This document shows, one piece after another, positions 34,773-48,200 of a stretch of 64,000 nucleotides of DNA (the first letter of the stretch is position 1; each line of letters starts with the position of its first letter). Both the position numbers and the translations under genes were made by a program. The notes below the pieces were generated by a model. The model was not told where the DNA came from. It made no database searches and saw nothing but the letters and a program-made list of their open reading frames with translations. This DNA is from Argopecten irradians (Eukaryota; Mollusca; Bivalvia; Pectinida; Pectinidae): NCBI RefSeq assembly GCF_041381155.1, contig NC_091134.1, positions 67,498,469-67,562,468 on the forward strand. The letters are read 5' to 3'.

Positions 34773-34842
34773 CCGCTCCACGGCGATGCTCTAGGGTACG
34801 CTCCAATGCAAGATCGTACCGTAGGGCATCATAGTAGAGCGG
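34773..34842. other. GC-rich 70-nt hairpin, possible miRNA precursor or MITE relic
   Basis: The left arm (ccgctccacggcgatgctct then agggtacg) pairs with the right arm (cgtaccgtagggcatcatag then tagagcgg): about 22 Watson-Crick and 2 G-U pairs over 28 positions, with a 14-base loop. It is markedly GC-richer than the AT-rich surroundings. Size and mismatch pattern fit a pre-miRNA-like fold on either strand, but a repeat relic is equally possible. Confidence 0.4.
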
Positions 34843-35338
34843 GATAGCAACGTTATTATTATCATCATTTAAGATTTTAATTATTTCTGTATTATGATTA
34901 TTATTATTGTCATATAAAATGTTTTTGATATAAATCTATAAAACGTACTACGAATTTTCGGGTCCATAGCAATTCGTTATATACGTGTTTTAATCCATAT
35001 AAGTTTTGGGAATAAGATAATCAAGAAATCCTTCTTTTTTAGAAAGTGCCTTACCAATTAAGACCATGTATATTACACATGGCATATGGCAATCAGGAGA
35101 GGGGAAGCATTAACTCTGCATGCCTATAACTTACTAAGTACTTCCTGGATGCAGTTGAACAGAACTAAGTTGATCACAAGAGTGTATTCAAGTTACTGTT
35201 AGCGCGAAATTTATTGTGTAGCTCGTAAATGATTAGAGATATATATTAAAATGTGCGATTTAGAAGAAAAAGTGCAGCATGTTCCGATTATATTTTCTGC
35301 CACAAATGTATACGCAGTGCGTGTGTGTATGTTGTTAT
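34843..35338. other. No gene seen
   Basis: AT-rich spacer between the hairpin and the 30-bp repeat. Confidence 0.5.
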
Positions 35339-35522
35339 TGGAGTATCACTCGCTGATAACACAGCAATTTTGGAGTATCACCCGCTGATAACACAGCAAT
35401 TGGAGTATCACCCGCTGATAACACAGCAATTGGAGTATCACCCGCTGATAACAAGGCGATTGGAGTATCACCCGCTGATAACACAGCGATTGGAGTATCA
35501 TCCACTGATAGCACAGCGGTTC
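35339..35522. repeat. 30-bp minisatellite, 6 copies
   Basis: 'ggagtatcacccgctgataa' starts copies at 35340, 35372, 35402, 35432, 35462 and 35492; the unit is 30 bases except for the first copy, which is 2 longer. Since 30 is a multiple of three, both strands show open frames through it (LEYHPLITQQ-like on the +), which are probably artefacts. Confidence 0.92.
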
Positions 35523-35971
35523 ACTGATGTGACATATTGAGGTTACATAGTCTGGTGCATGGCATTGAAGCAATGAAAACACAATGCTAACTGCCCCACT
35601 ACAATGGTCATGCATGCAACGAAACACAAATCAGGAGTCTCTTTGATATATTTAATAACAAAGTAAACGTTAAGTCAATAGCGAGAAACAAATACTATTC
35701 TATAACCAATGAGATTCTTGAAGTGTCGCACTTTTTTTTATTATATTTATAAAATGTATTTTGCCATATTTTGCCATTTGTTGTATCTGATACTCGTTGT
35801 TACCCTGACTTTAATCATTAAGCTAAAATAAACAACAAACAACATAGGATATATTTTGCAATTTTTATTGTCTACTTTTTTTTTTTAATTTAATTGTATT
35901 GATTAACATCAATAGATTATAAACACATCCTTCGTTGATTTCAAGATTATTTAAAATGATGTTATTTTTGG
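35523..35971. other. No gene seen
   Basis: AT-rich DNA downstream of ferritin gene 3, including a T-run near 35877-35886. Confidence 0.5.
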
Positions 35972-36035
35972 TTTATTTTAATAAAAAAAGTTCTAGGGGA
36001 TACATTGAGGGTAGAGTTTTTTTTAATGTCCAATG

Positions 36036-36041
36036 TTTATT
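36036..36041 (-). promoter_or_regulatory. Candidate poly(A) signal of ferritin gene 3
   Basis: AATAAA on the - strand about 35 bases after the stop; another lies at 35972-35977, about 100 bases after it. Which is used cannot be told from sequence. Confidence 0.4.
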
Positions 36042-36074
36042 CCAGTTAAGTTGCCATGGTAAGGCAGACATTAT

Positions 36075-36212
36075 TTACTCTAGGGATTTCTTGTCGAACA
36101 TGTACTCGCCGAGCCCGGTACCGACACGTTTCAGGTTGGTGATGTGGTCCGAAATCTTCTTGATGTCCTCGACCTGTTCCTCCAGGTATTCACCCTCCAG
36201 GAAGTCCATAAA
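36075..36212 (-). CDS. Ferritin gene 3 exon 4
   Basis: 45 codons plus [22 protein letters not shown] to MFDKKSLE, with Q139. Confidence 0.92.
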   Translation of the reverse strand, partial: FMDFLEGEYLEEQVEDIKKISDHITNLKRVGTGLGEYMFDKKSLE

Positions 36213-37361
36213 CTGTGGAGGATAATAATAAAATGTTATTTTTCTAGATGGATTTCCATTTACAATGGTACATGTATATGGCAAGTAAATCATAGCATCA
36301 ATCCAAGTTAAAAACATTTCTAATTGTTTGCAATGTTGTCAATAAAAAAAACTTCAGTTTGTAAGCCAAGTCATTGCAAATGCACATATTTTATTTACCA
36401 AATTTAATATTCACATTTCCGTACAAAATATATGTAAAACTCAATCGAAACGCGATATAAAACTTGATGTTTCCTGTTGTAACTTCACAAACAGCGAAGC
36501 CAATTACACTATTCAATAGATATCAAAGATTGAAATCTCTCGTACAGAACTGTGAGAAAATAACAGACTGAATATTTACCTGTTTGTCACCATGTTTATC
36601 CCCCACGGCGTGAAGGTCAAGGAGAGACTGGTTGACGTTCTTCTCCAAGGACAGGGAACACTGCATGGCATTCAGTCCAGTTCCCCACTCATCGTGGTCA
36701 GGCTTCTATAAACGAGATTCAGTATACATTCGTACCAACATTCATTTGTTACTATTTGAGACGCTATGCTATACGAACTAATTTTACAGTGTAATGCCAT
36801 TTATGATATAAGATAATTAGGAACATTGGCTGACAGTTTTATTTTTCAAAGTTTGTATAATGGTTTGATCCACATTAAAATGAGACACAACTCCTACTCA
36901 GAACTAGGGTTGGATTGACTGACCTTGATGTCCTGAAGGACAACTCTGCCTCCTCTCTTGTTCTGGTACTTCATGAACTTCTCGGCATGTTCACGCTCTT
37001 CATCAGATTTCTCCTTGAAGTATTTGGCAAATCCTGGCAACGCCACATCGTCACGGTCGAAGTAAAAGGACTGAGAAATATAAACAAAGACTTTTATAGA
37101 TAACAAATATTAACAGATTAAGTTTCATTGCAACAAAATGTGGTTGAGGTAATGCTCTGAACTAAATCATATTGAAAATGAAAATTGAAGCATGACTTCT
37201 GTTATTCCAAACAGAAACCACAACTACTAGATAATGGTTGTGACGTCATATCTTACCATGGACTGGTAGCTATAGCTGGCGTACAGCTCCATGTTTATCT
37301 GACGGTTGATTCCAGCCTCGGTTTCAGCATGGAAGTTCTGGCGGGGTTGACTGTCAGCCAT
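36075..37361 (-). CDS. Ferritin gene 3, cytosolic H-type subunit, 171 aa
   Basis: Exons on the - strand are 37257-37361, 36924-37070, 36580-36705 and 36075-36212, all introns in phase 0 at the same positions as genes 1 and 2. The protein starts [20 protein letters not shown], has [11 protein letters not shown], and ends [13 protein letters not shown]. Ferroxidase residues E25, Y32, E59/E60, H63, E105 and Q139 are all present. It is the most divergent of the three: exon 2 has [13 protein letters not shown] in place of [13 protein letters not shown], exon 3 has [12 protein letters not shown] and DKHGDKQ, exon 4 has EDIKKISDH. Its promoter has the same IRE, TATA and CACGTG order. It is the compact copy (1.29 kb) and the most upstream of the - strand cluster. 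Confidence 0.95.
36580..36705 (-). CDS. Ferritin gene 3 exon 3
   Basis: 42 codons, [18 protein letters not shown] to [11 protein letters not shown], with E105. Confidence 0.92.
36924..37070 (-). CDS. Ferritin gene 3 exon 2
   Basis: 49 codons, SFYFDRDD to [10 protein letters not shown]; about 11 base differences from gene 1 exon 2, against one between genes 1 and 2. Confidence 0.92.
37257..37361 (-). CDS. Ferritin gene 3 exon 1
   Basis: ATG at 37359-37361, 35 codons, donor GTAAGA. Carries E25 and Y32. Confidence 0.92.
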
Positions 37362-37433
37362 GTTAATGCTAGCTAGGATGTTACGGTTTTACAAAGATGG
37401 TACAAAGAAAATTTGTTGGAAGTCAATATGTTT

Positions 37434-37461
37434 GTCTGTACGTTCACTGACGCAGCGAGAC
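37434..37461 (-). promoter_or_regulatory. Iron-responsive element, ferritin gene 3
   Basis: Identical to the gene 2 IRE across all 28 bases: GTCT/AGAC lower stem, CGC opposite C, TGCGT/ACGTA upper stem, loop CAGTGA (37444-37449). 73 bases upstream of the ATG. Confidence 0.93.
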
Positions 37462-37494
37462 AATATATCTATGTGTAAAGAGAGGCCTGTTGGC

Positions 37495-37502
37495 CTTTTA
37501 TA
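37495..37502 (-). promoter_or_regulatory. TATA box, ferritin gene 3
   Basis: TATAAAAG on the - strand, 34 bases upstream of the IRE. Confidence 0.7.
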
Positions 37503-37526
37503 GTTGGCCTCAAGTCGATAACTGCT

Positions 37527-37532
37527 CACGTG
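37527..37532. promoter_or_regulatory. E-box CACGTG, ferritin gene 3 promoter
   Basis: - strand context ATCACGTGAG, 24 bases upstream of the TATA box; core TCACGTGA as in gene 2. Confidence 0.5.
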
Positions 37533-39246
37533 ATCGTGCACTGATAGTAAAGACATCATGTGACTTAAAATAACGTCTGCAGCATTTATATAGACATTAA
37601 TCTATCAATGTGTACACACAAACACGTCCGGATATAAGCACTTTGCAGATTAATTAGTTCAGTTTTAGAGTTAATTGATACGTTATGTTATATTTTTTAA
37701 AATATATTTTCAATGAAATCTGTTCACGCTCCATTCTAATACATAGCACTTATCTCTCCCATCCTAATGAACAGTTGCCCAGAACAAAGATCGCTCGGGC
37801 ATATGTTTACGGTATAGTGGCGCACTGCATCTAATGCAGATATACCAGACAAGGTAGAAAGTTAAATATATCCACAAGATCCGATCAGGCAACACTAAAA
37901 CACTAAAAATGTGGATGGCTCATTTCTCCAATATTAGTTCAGTCCAACATCTGTGGCAAATTTCTCATTTGACAAAAACCACGATTGTTCTGCCTCATCA
38001 AAAATGGAGTAAACGATTTTATGAGACACTACGATGACGTCATTGACATCAATTATTTTAAACACTATATCCGTACATACATTTTTACAACTCAAGGATT
38101 GATATTCAAGTAATCGACGATGATATGAACCCTGCATCCACCTACCTCACCTACATTTGGAAAAAAATCTCTTCTGTTTGATACAAAATTTGGTTCATAC
38201 ATGTACGGTGGTCAATGTTACTGCTTACAGGTGGAAACGTTTTCCAAGATGTTTTTCATGGTTGTGTACTGGACTGTAACATTACAAATAAATGTAAATA
38301 CTTACTCTATGTCAATGGATATTCCATTTAATGGAATTATAAGAAGATGTGGTGGCTATATTCTATGAGTAAATAACGCTTAATATTATTTTTGCTATTA
38401 CCTAAGTGTTAGACCCATCAATTAATACCCATTTTGTTGTAACTAAATTGATAATCAGTATGGACATAACACAAGTGTAATTTGTATAAGAAACTGTTGG
38501 CTTCCAATATGAAATATTTAATGATTGACCAAAACAAACAATAGCTGGTGAAATCTAGTTTCATCTAGGTGTTCTTTGTCATTCTTCTTTCCTTTTTTAT
38601 CAGTTTTCTCTCTTCCCGCCTTTCCCTTCAGCTCCTAGATATTAAAAACATATTTAATCAACATGAGTCATGACTAACATGTGTATCATTCGTTTTCTGT
38701 ATTGGGAGAGGAAATAAGTATACGTTGAAAATAAATGTGCGATTCCTACACATATTTCAGCAATAAAACTGAGACAAATTCATTCAGACAATTTTAGTCA
38801 ATAACGTGAGGCAAATGAGCTGTAACTTTTTATACTTTAGCCATAAGATTTTTATGTAGTCTGTCATTTGTTTAATTGTACTTCATTTTCCTGTCTGAAT
38901 CCTCAAGGTAAAATTAAAGCAGAAATTAACTAGGGCGCATTATGAAGATTGTCTGCAAAGCTCTGGCATCTATATAGGCCATAGATGCCTTAGGAAGATT
39001 ATTTAATGCTTCAGTATACGACCTGACGTTAAAAAGGCATTTTTGTTCTTCTATATAGCCGGTCTGACGTTGATATCTGTCGACCTGATCATATCGTCAA
39101 CACGTATAATTTGACCTCATAACGGCTTCAAACTACCCTACTGCATTAGTTTGCTGGTTTGCCCACTGTCAGTATAACGTGACCGGGTGTGGTTTCCATT
39201 GTCTTAGGCAGTATTATTCATCAAGATTGCACTACAAAATGGACAA
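37533..39246. other. No gene supported; spacer between ferritin gene 3 and the satellite
   Basis: AT-rich intergenic DNA. A lysine-rich open stretch on the - strand near 38570-38640 (ELKGKAGREKTDKKGKK-like) follows a 'ctag' that could be an acceptor, but no partner exon was found. Confidence 0.4.
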
Positions 39247-42200
39247 GGGACACACCATGACAATATTATACTCCCACAAAGCACGTAACCTAAAGACACG
39301 CCATGACAATATTATACTCCCACAAAGCACACTGTAAACTAAAGACACAGCATTACAATATCATACTCACACAAAGCACGTAACCTAAAGACACACCATG
39401 ACAATATCATACTCCCACAAAGCACGTAACCTAAAGACACACCATGACAATATCATACTCCCACAAAGCACGTAACCTAAAGACACACCATGACAATATC
39501 ATACTCCCACAAAGCACGTAACCTAAAGACACACCATGACAATATTATACTCCCACAAAGCACGTAACCTAAAGACACACCATGACAATATCATACTCAC
39601 ACAAAGCACACTGTAACCTTAAGACGCAGCATTACAATATCATACTCCCACAAAGCACACTGTAACCTTAAGACACACCATGACAATATTATACTCCCAC
39701 AAAGCACGTAACCTAAAGACACACCATGACAATATTATACTTCCACAAAGCACGTAGACTAAAGACACACCATGACAATATTATACTTCCACAAAGCACG
39801 TAGACTAAAGACACACCATGACAATATTATACTCACACAAAGCACACTGTAACCTAAAGACACACCATGACAATATTATACTCCCACAAAGCACGTAACC
39901 TAAAGACACACCATGACAATATCATACTCCCACAAAGCACACTGTAACCTAAAGACACAGCATTACAATATCATACTCCCACAAAGCACGTAACCTAAAG
40001 ACACACCATGACAATATCATACTCACACAAAGCACACTGTAACCTAAAGACACACCATGACAATATCATACTCCCACAAAGCACACTGTAACCTAAAGAC
40101 GCAGCATTACAATATCATACTCCCACAAAGCACACTGTAACCTAAAGACACACCATGACAATATTATACTCACACAAAGCACACTGTAACCTTAAGACGC
40201 AGCATTACAATATCATACTCCCACAAAGCACACTGTAACCTTAAGACACACCATGACAATATCATACTCCCACAAAGCACACTGTAACCTAAAGACACAC
40301 CATGACAATATTATACTCCCACAAAGCACGTAACCTAAAGACACACCATGACAATATCATACTCCCACAAAGCACACTGTAACCTAAAGACACACCATGA
40401 CAATATCATACTCCCACAAAGCACGTAACCTAAAGACACACCATGACAATATCATACTCACACAAAGCACGTAACCTAAAGACACACCATGACAATATCA
40501 TACTCCCACAAAGCACACTGTAACCTAAAGACACACCATGACAATATCATACTCCCACAAAGCACACTGTAACCTAAAGACACACCATGACAATATCATA
40601 CTCCCACAAAGCACACTGTAACCTAAAGACGCAGCATTACAATATCATACTCCCACAAAGCACACTGTAACCTTAAGACACACCATGACAATATTATACT
40701 CCCACAAAGCACGTAACCTAAAGACACACCATGACAATATTATACTCCACAAAGCACACTGTAACCTAAAGACACACCATGACAATATTATACTCACACA
40801 AAGCACACTGTAACCTAAAGACACACCATGACAATATCATACTCCCACAAAGCACACTGTAACCTAAAGACACACCATGACAATATTATACTCCCACAAA
40901 GCACACTGTAACCTAAAGACACACCATGACAATATCATACTCCCACAAAGCACACTGTAACCTAAAGACACACCATGACAATATCATACTCCCACAAAGC
41001 ACGTAACCTAAAGACACACCATGACAATATCATACTCCCACAAAGCACGTAACCTAAAGACACACCATGACAATATCATACTCCCACAAAGCACACGTAA
41101 CCTAAAGACACACCATGACAATATCATACTCCCACAAAGCACGTAACCTAAAGACACACCATGACAATATCATACTCCCACAAAGCACGTAACCTAAAGA
41201 CACACATGACATAATCATACTCCCACAAAGCACGTAACCTAAAGACACACCATGACAATATCATACTCCCACAAAGCAAGTAACCTAAAGACACACCATG
41301 ACAATAATACTCACGTACCTAAAGACACACCATGACAATATATACTCCCACAAAGCACGTAACCTAAAGACACACCATGACAATATCATACTCCCACAAA
41401 GCACACTGTAACCTAAAGACACACCATGACAATATCATACTCCCACAAAGCACACTGTAACCTAAAGACACACCATGACAATATCATACTCCCACAAAGC
41501 ACGTAACCTAAAGACACACCATGACAATATCATACTCCCACAAAGCACGTAGACTAAAGACACACCATGACAATATCATACTCCCACAAAGCACGTAACC
41601 TAAAGACACACCATTGACAATATCATACTCCCACAAAGCACGTAACCTAAAGACACACCATGACAATATCATACTCCCACAAAGCACGTAACCTAAAGAC
41701 ACACCATGACAATATCATACTCCCACAAAGCACACTGTAACCTAAAGACACACCATGACAATATCATACTCCCACAAAGCACACTGTAACCTAAAGACAC
41801 ACCATGACAATATCATACTCCCACAAAGCACACTGTAACCTAAAGACACACCATGACAATATCATACTCCCACAAAGCACGTAACCTAAAGACACACCAT
41901 GACAATATCATACTCCCACAAAGCACGTAACCTAAAGACACACCATGACAATATCATACTCCCACAAAGCACGTAACCTAAAGACACACCATGACAATAT
42001 TATACTCCCACAAAGCACACTGTAACCTAAAGACACACCATGACAATATCATACTCCCACAAAGCACACTGTAACCTAAAGACACACCATGACAATATCA
42101 TACTCCCACAAAGCACACTGTAACCTAAAGACACACCATGACAATATCATACTCCCACAAAGCACACTGTAACCTAAAGACACACCATGACAATATCATA

Positions 42201-45200
42201 CTCCCACAAAGCACGTAACCTAAAGACACACCATGACAATACAATATTATACTCCCACAAAGCACGTAACCTAAAGACACACCATGACAATATCATACTC
42301 CCACAAAGCACACTGTAACCTAAAGACACACCATGACAATATCATACTCCCACAAAGCACACTGTAACCTAAAGACACACCATGACAATATCATACTCCC
42401 ACAAAGCACACTGTAACCTAAAGACACACCATGACAATATCATACTCCCACAAAGCACGTAACCTAAAGACACACCATGACAATATCATACTCCCACAAA
42501 GCACACTGTAACCTAAAGACACACCATGACAATATCATACTCCCACAAAGCACACTGTAACCTAAAGACACACCATGACAATATCATACTCCCACAAAGC
42601 ACACTGTAACCTAAAGACACACCATGACAATATCATACTCCCACAAAGCACACTGTAACCTAAAGACACACCATGACAATATCATACTCCCACAAAGCAC
42701 ACTGTAACCTAAAGACACACCATGACAATATTATACTCCCACAAAGCACACTGTAACCTAAAGACACACCATGACAATATCATACTCCCACAAAGCACAC
42801 TGTAACCTAAAGACACACCATGACAATATCATACTCCCACAAAGCACACTGTAACCTAAAGACACACCATGACAATATCATACTCCCACAAAGCACACTG
42901 TAACCTAAAGACACACCATGACAATATCATACTCCCACAAAGCACACTGTAACCTAAAGACACACCATGACAATATCATACTCCCACAAAGCACGTAACC
43001 TAAAGACACACCATGACAATATCATACTCCCACAAAGCACACTGTAACCTAAAGACACACCATGACAATATCATACTCCCACAAAGCACGTAACCTAAAG
43101 ACACACCATGACAATATCATACTCCCACAAAGCACACTGTAACCTAAAGACACACCATGACAATATTATACTCCCACAAAGCACGTAACCTAAAGACACA
43201 CCATGACAATATCATACTCCCACAAAGCACACTGTAACCTAAAGACACACCATGACAATATCATACTCACACAAAGCACACTGTAACCTAAAGACACACC
43301 ATGACAATATCATACTCCCACAAAGCACGTAACCTAAAGACACACCATGACAATATCATACTCCCACAAAGCACGTAACCTAAAGACACACCATGACAAT
43401 ATCATACTCCCACAAAGCACACTGTAACCTAAAGACACACCATGACAATATTATACTCCCACAAAGCACGTAACCTAAAGACACACCATGACAATATCAT
43501 ACTCCCACAAAGCACGTAACCTAAAGACACACCATGACAATATATACTCCCAAAGCACGAACCTAAAGACCACATACATACATACTCCACAAAGCACTGT
43601 AACCTAAAGACACACCATGACAATATCATACTCCCACAAAGCACGTAACCTAAAGACACACCATGACAATATCATACTCCCACAAAGCACTGTAACCTAA
43701 AGACACACCATGACAATATCATACTCCCACAAAGCACACTGTAACCTAAAGACACACCATGACAATATCATACTCCCACAAAGCACACTGTAACCTAAAG
43801 ACACACCATGACAATATCATACTCCCACAAAGCACACGTAACCTAAAGACACACCATGACAATATCATACTCCCACAAAGCACACTGTAACCTAAAGACA
43901 CACCATGACAATATCATACTCCCACAAAGCACACTGTAACCTAAAGACACACCATGACAATATCATACTCCCACAAAGCACGTAACCTAAAGACACACCA
44001 TGACAATATCATACTCCCACAAAGCACACTGTAACCTAAAGACACACCATGACAATATTATACTCCCACAAAGCACACTGTAACCTAAAGACACACCATG
44101 ACAATATCATACTCCCACAAAGCACGTAACCTAAAGACACACCATGACAATATCATACTCCCACAAAGCACGTAACCTAAAGACACACCATGACAATATC
44201 ATACTCCCACAAAGCACGTAACCTAAAGACACACCATGACAATATCATACTCCCACAAAGCACACTGTAACCTAAAGACACACCATGACAATATCATACT
44301 CCCACAAAGCACACTGTAACCTAAAGACACACCATGACAATATCATACTCCCACAAAGCACGTAACCTAAAGACACACCATGACAATATCATACTCCCAC
44401 AAAGCACACTGTAACCTAAAGACACACCATGACAATATCATACTCCCACAAAGCACACTGTAACCTAAAGACACACCATGACAATATCATACTCCCACAA
44501 AGCACTGTAACCTAAAGACACACCATGACAATATCATACTCCCACAAAGCACACTGTAACCTAAAGACACACCATGACAATATCATACTCCCACAAAGCA
44601 CTGTAACCTAAAGACACACCATGACAATATCATACTCCCACAAAGCACGTAACCTAAAGACACACCATGACAATATTATACTCCCACAAAGCACGTAACC
44701 TAAAGACACACCATGACAATATCATACTCCCACAAAGCACGTAACCTAAAGACACACCATGACAATATCATACTCCCACAAAGCACGTAACCTAAAGACA
44801 CACCATGACAATATCATACTCCCACAAAGCACGTACGTAACCTAAAGACACACCATGACAATATCATACTCCCACAAAGCACACTGTAACCTAAAGACAC
44901 ACCATGACAATATCATACTCCCACAAAGCACACGTAACCTAAAGACACACCATGACAATATCATACTCCCACAAAGCACTGTAACCTAAAGACACACCAT
45001 GACAAATATCATACTCCCACAAAGCACACTGTAACCTAAAGACACACCATGACAATATCATACTCCCACAAAGCACACTGTAACCTAAAGACACACCATG
45101 ACAATATCATACTCCCACAAAGCACGTAACCTAAAGACACACCATGACAATATCATACTCCCACAAAGCACACTGTAACCTAAAGACACACCATGACAAT

Positions 45201-48200
45201 ATCATACTCCCACAAAGCACACTGTAACCTAAAGACACACCATGACAATATCATACTCCCACAAAGCACACTGTAACCTAAAGACACACCATGACAATAT
45301 CATACTCCCACAAAGCACGTAACCTAAAGACACACCATGACAATATCATACTCCCACAAAGCACGTAACCTAAAGACACACCATGACAATATCATACTCC
45401 CACAAAGCACGTAACCTAAAGACACACCATGACAATATCATACTCCCACAAAGCACACTGTAACCTAAAGACACACCATGACAATATCATACTCCCACAA
45501 AGCACACGTAACCTAAAGACACACCATGACAATATCATACTCCCACAAAGCACGTAACCTAAAGACACACCATGACAATATCATACTCCCACAAAGCACG
45601 TAACCTAAAGACACACCATGACAATATTATACTCCCACAAAGCACACTGTAACCTAAAGACACACCATGACAATATTATACTCCCACAAAGCACGTAACC
45701 TAAAGACACACCATGACAATATCATACTCCCACAAAGCACACTGTAACCTAAAGACACACCATGACAATATCATACTCCCACAAAGCACACTGTAACCTA
45801 AAGACACACCATGACAATATCATACTCCCACAAAGCACACTGTAACCTAAAGACACACCATGACAATATCATACTCCCACAAAGCACGTAACCTAAAGAC
45901 ACACCATGACAATATCATACTCCACAAACACACACGTAACCTAAAGACACACCATGACAATATCATACTCCCACAAAGCACTGTAACCTAAAGACACACC
46001 ATGACAATATCATACTCCCACAAAGCACGTAACCTAAAGACACACCATGACAATATCATACTCCCACAAAGCACGTAACCTAAAGACACACCATGACAAT
46101 ATCATACTCCCACAAAGCACACTGTAACCTAAAGACACACCATGACAATATCATACTCCCACAAAGCACGTAACCTAAAGACACACCATGACAATATCAT
46201 ACTCCCACAAAGCACGTAACCTAAAGACACACCATGACAATATCATACTCCCACAAAGCACGTAACCTAAAGACACACCATGACAATATCATACTCCCAC
46301 AAAGCACACTGTAACCTAAAGACACACCATGACAATATCATACTCCCACAAAGCACACTGTAACCTAAAGACACACCATGACAATATCATACTCCCACAA
46401 AGCACGTAACCTAAAGACACACCATGACAATATCATACTCCCACAAAGCACGTAGACTAAAGACACACCATGACAATATCATACTCCCACAAAGCACACT
46501 GTAACCTAAAGACACACCATGACAATATCATACTCCCACAAAGCACGTAACCTAAAGACACACCATGACAATATCATACTCCCACAAAGCACACTGTAAC
46601 CTAAAGACACACCATGACAATATCATACTCCCACAAAGCACGTAACCTAAAGACACACCATGACAATATTATACTCCCACAAAGCACGTAACCTAAAGAC
46701 ACACCATGACAATATCATACTCCCACAAAGCACGTAACCTAAAGACACACACCATGACAATATCATACTCCCACAAAGCACGTAACCTAAAGACACACCA
46801 TGACAATATCATACTCCCACAAAGCACACTGTAACCTAAAGACACACCATGACAATATCATACTCCCACAAAGCACACTGTAACCTAAAGACACACCATG
46901 ACAATATCATACTCCCACAAAGCACGTAACCTAAAGACACACCATGACAATATCATACTCCCACAAAGCACACGTAACCTAAAGACACACCATGACAATA
47001 TCATACTCCCACAAAGCCACGTAACTAAAGACACACCATGACAATATCATACTCCCACAAAGCACGTAACCTAAAGACACACCATGACAATATCATACTC
47101 CCACAAAGCACGTAACCTAAAGACACACCATGACAATATCATACTCCCACAAAGCACTGTAACCTAAAGACACACCATGACAATATCATACTCCCACAAA
47201 GCACGTAACCTAAAGACACACCATGACAATATCATACTCCCACAAAGCACTGTAACCTAAAGACACACCATGACAATATCATACTCCCACAAAGCACGTA
47301 ACCTAAAGACACACCATGACAATATCATACTCCCACAAAGCACGTAACCTAAAGACACACCATGACAATATCATACTCCCACAAAGCACGTAACCTAAAG
47401 ACACACCATGACAATATCATACTCCCACAAAGCACACGTAACCTAAAGACACACCATGACAATATCATACTCCCACAAAGCACTGTAACCTAAAGACACA
47501 CCATGACAATATCATACTCCCACAAAGCACGTAACCTAAAGACACACCATGACAATATCATACTCCCACAAAGCACGTAACCTAAAGACACACCATGACA
47601 ATATCATACTCCCACAAAGCACGTAACCTAAAGACACACCATGACAATATCATACTCCCACAAAGCACACGTAACCTAAAGACACACCATGACAATATCA
47701 TACATACTCCACAAAGCACTGTAACCTAAAGACACACCATGACAATATCATACTCCCACAAAGCACGTAACCTAAAGACACACCATGACAATATATACTC
47801 CCACAAAGCACGTAACCTAAAGACACACCATGACAATATCATACTCCCACAAAGCACACTGTAACCTAAAGACACACCATGACAATATCATACTCCCACA
47901 AAGCACGTAACCTAAAGACACACCATGACAATATCATACTCCCACAAAGCACGTAACCTAAAGACACACCATGACAATATCATACTCCCACAAAGCACGT
48001 AACCTAAAGACACACCATGACAATATTATACTCCCACAAAGCACACTGTAACCTAAAGACACACCATGACAATATCATACTCCCACAAAGCACGTAACCT
48101 AAAGACACACCATGACAATATCATACTCCCACAAAGCACGTAACCTAAAGACACACCATGACAATATCATACTCCCACAAAGCACACTGTAACCTAAAGA

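Noticed and set aside
35253..35627. Protein of LEYHPLITQQ or CYQRVILQ repeats
   Set aside because: The frames exist only because the 30-bp unit is a multiple of three; no evidence for coding.
38570..38640. Lysine-rich exon on the - strand
   Set aside because: A possible acceptor exists but there is no partner exon, stop context or family match; insufficient support.
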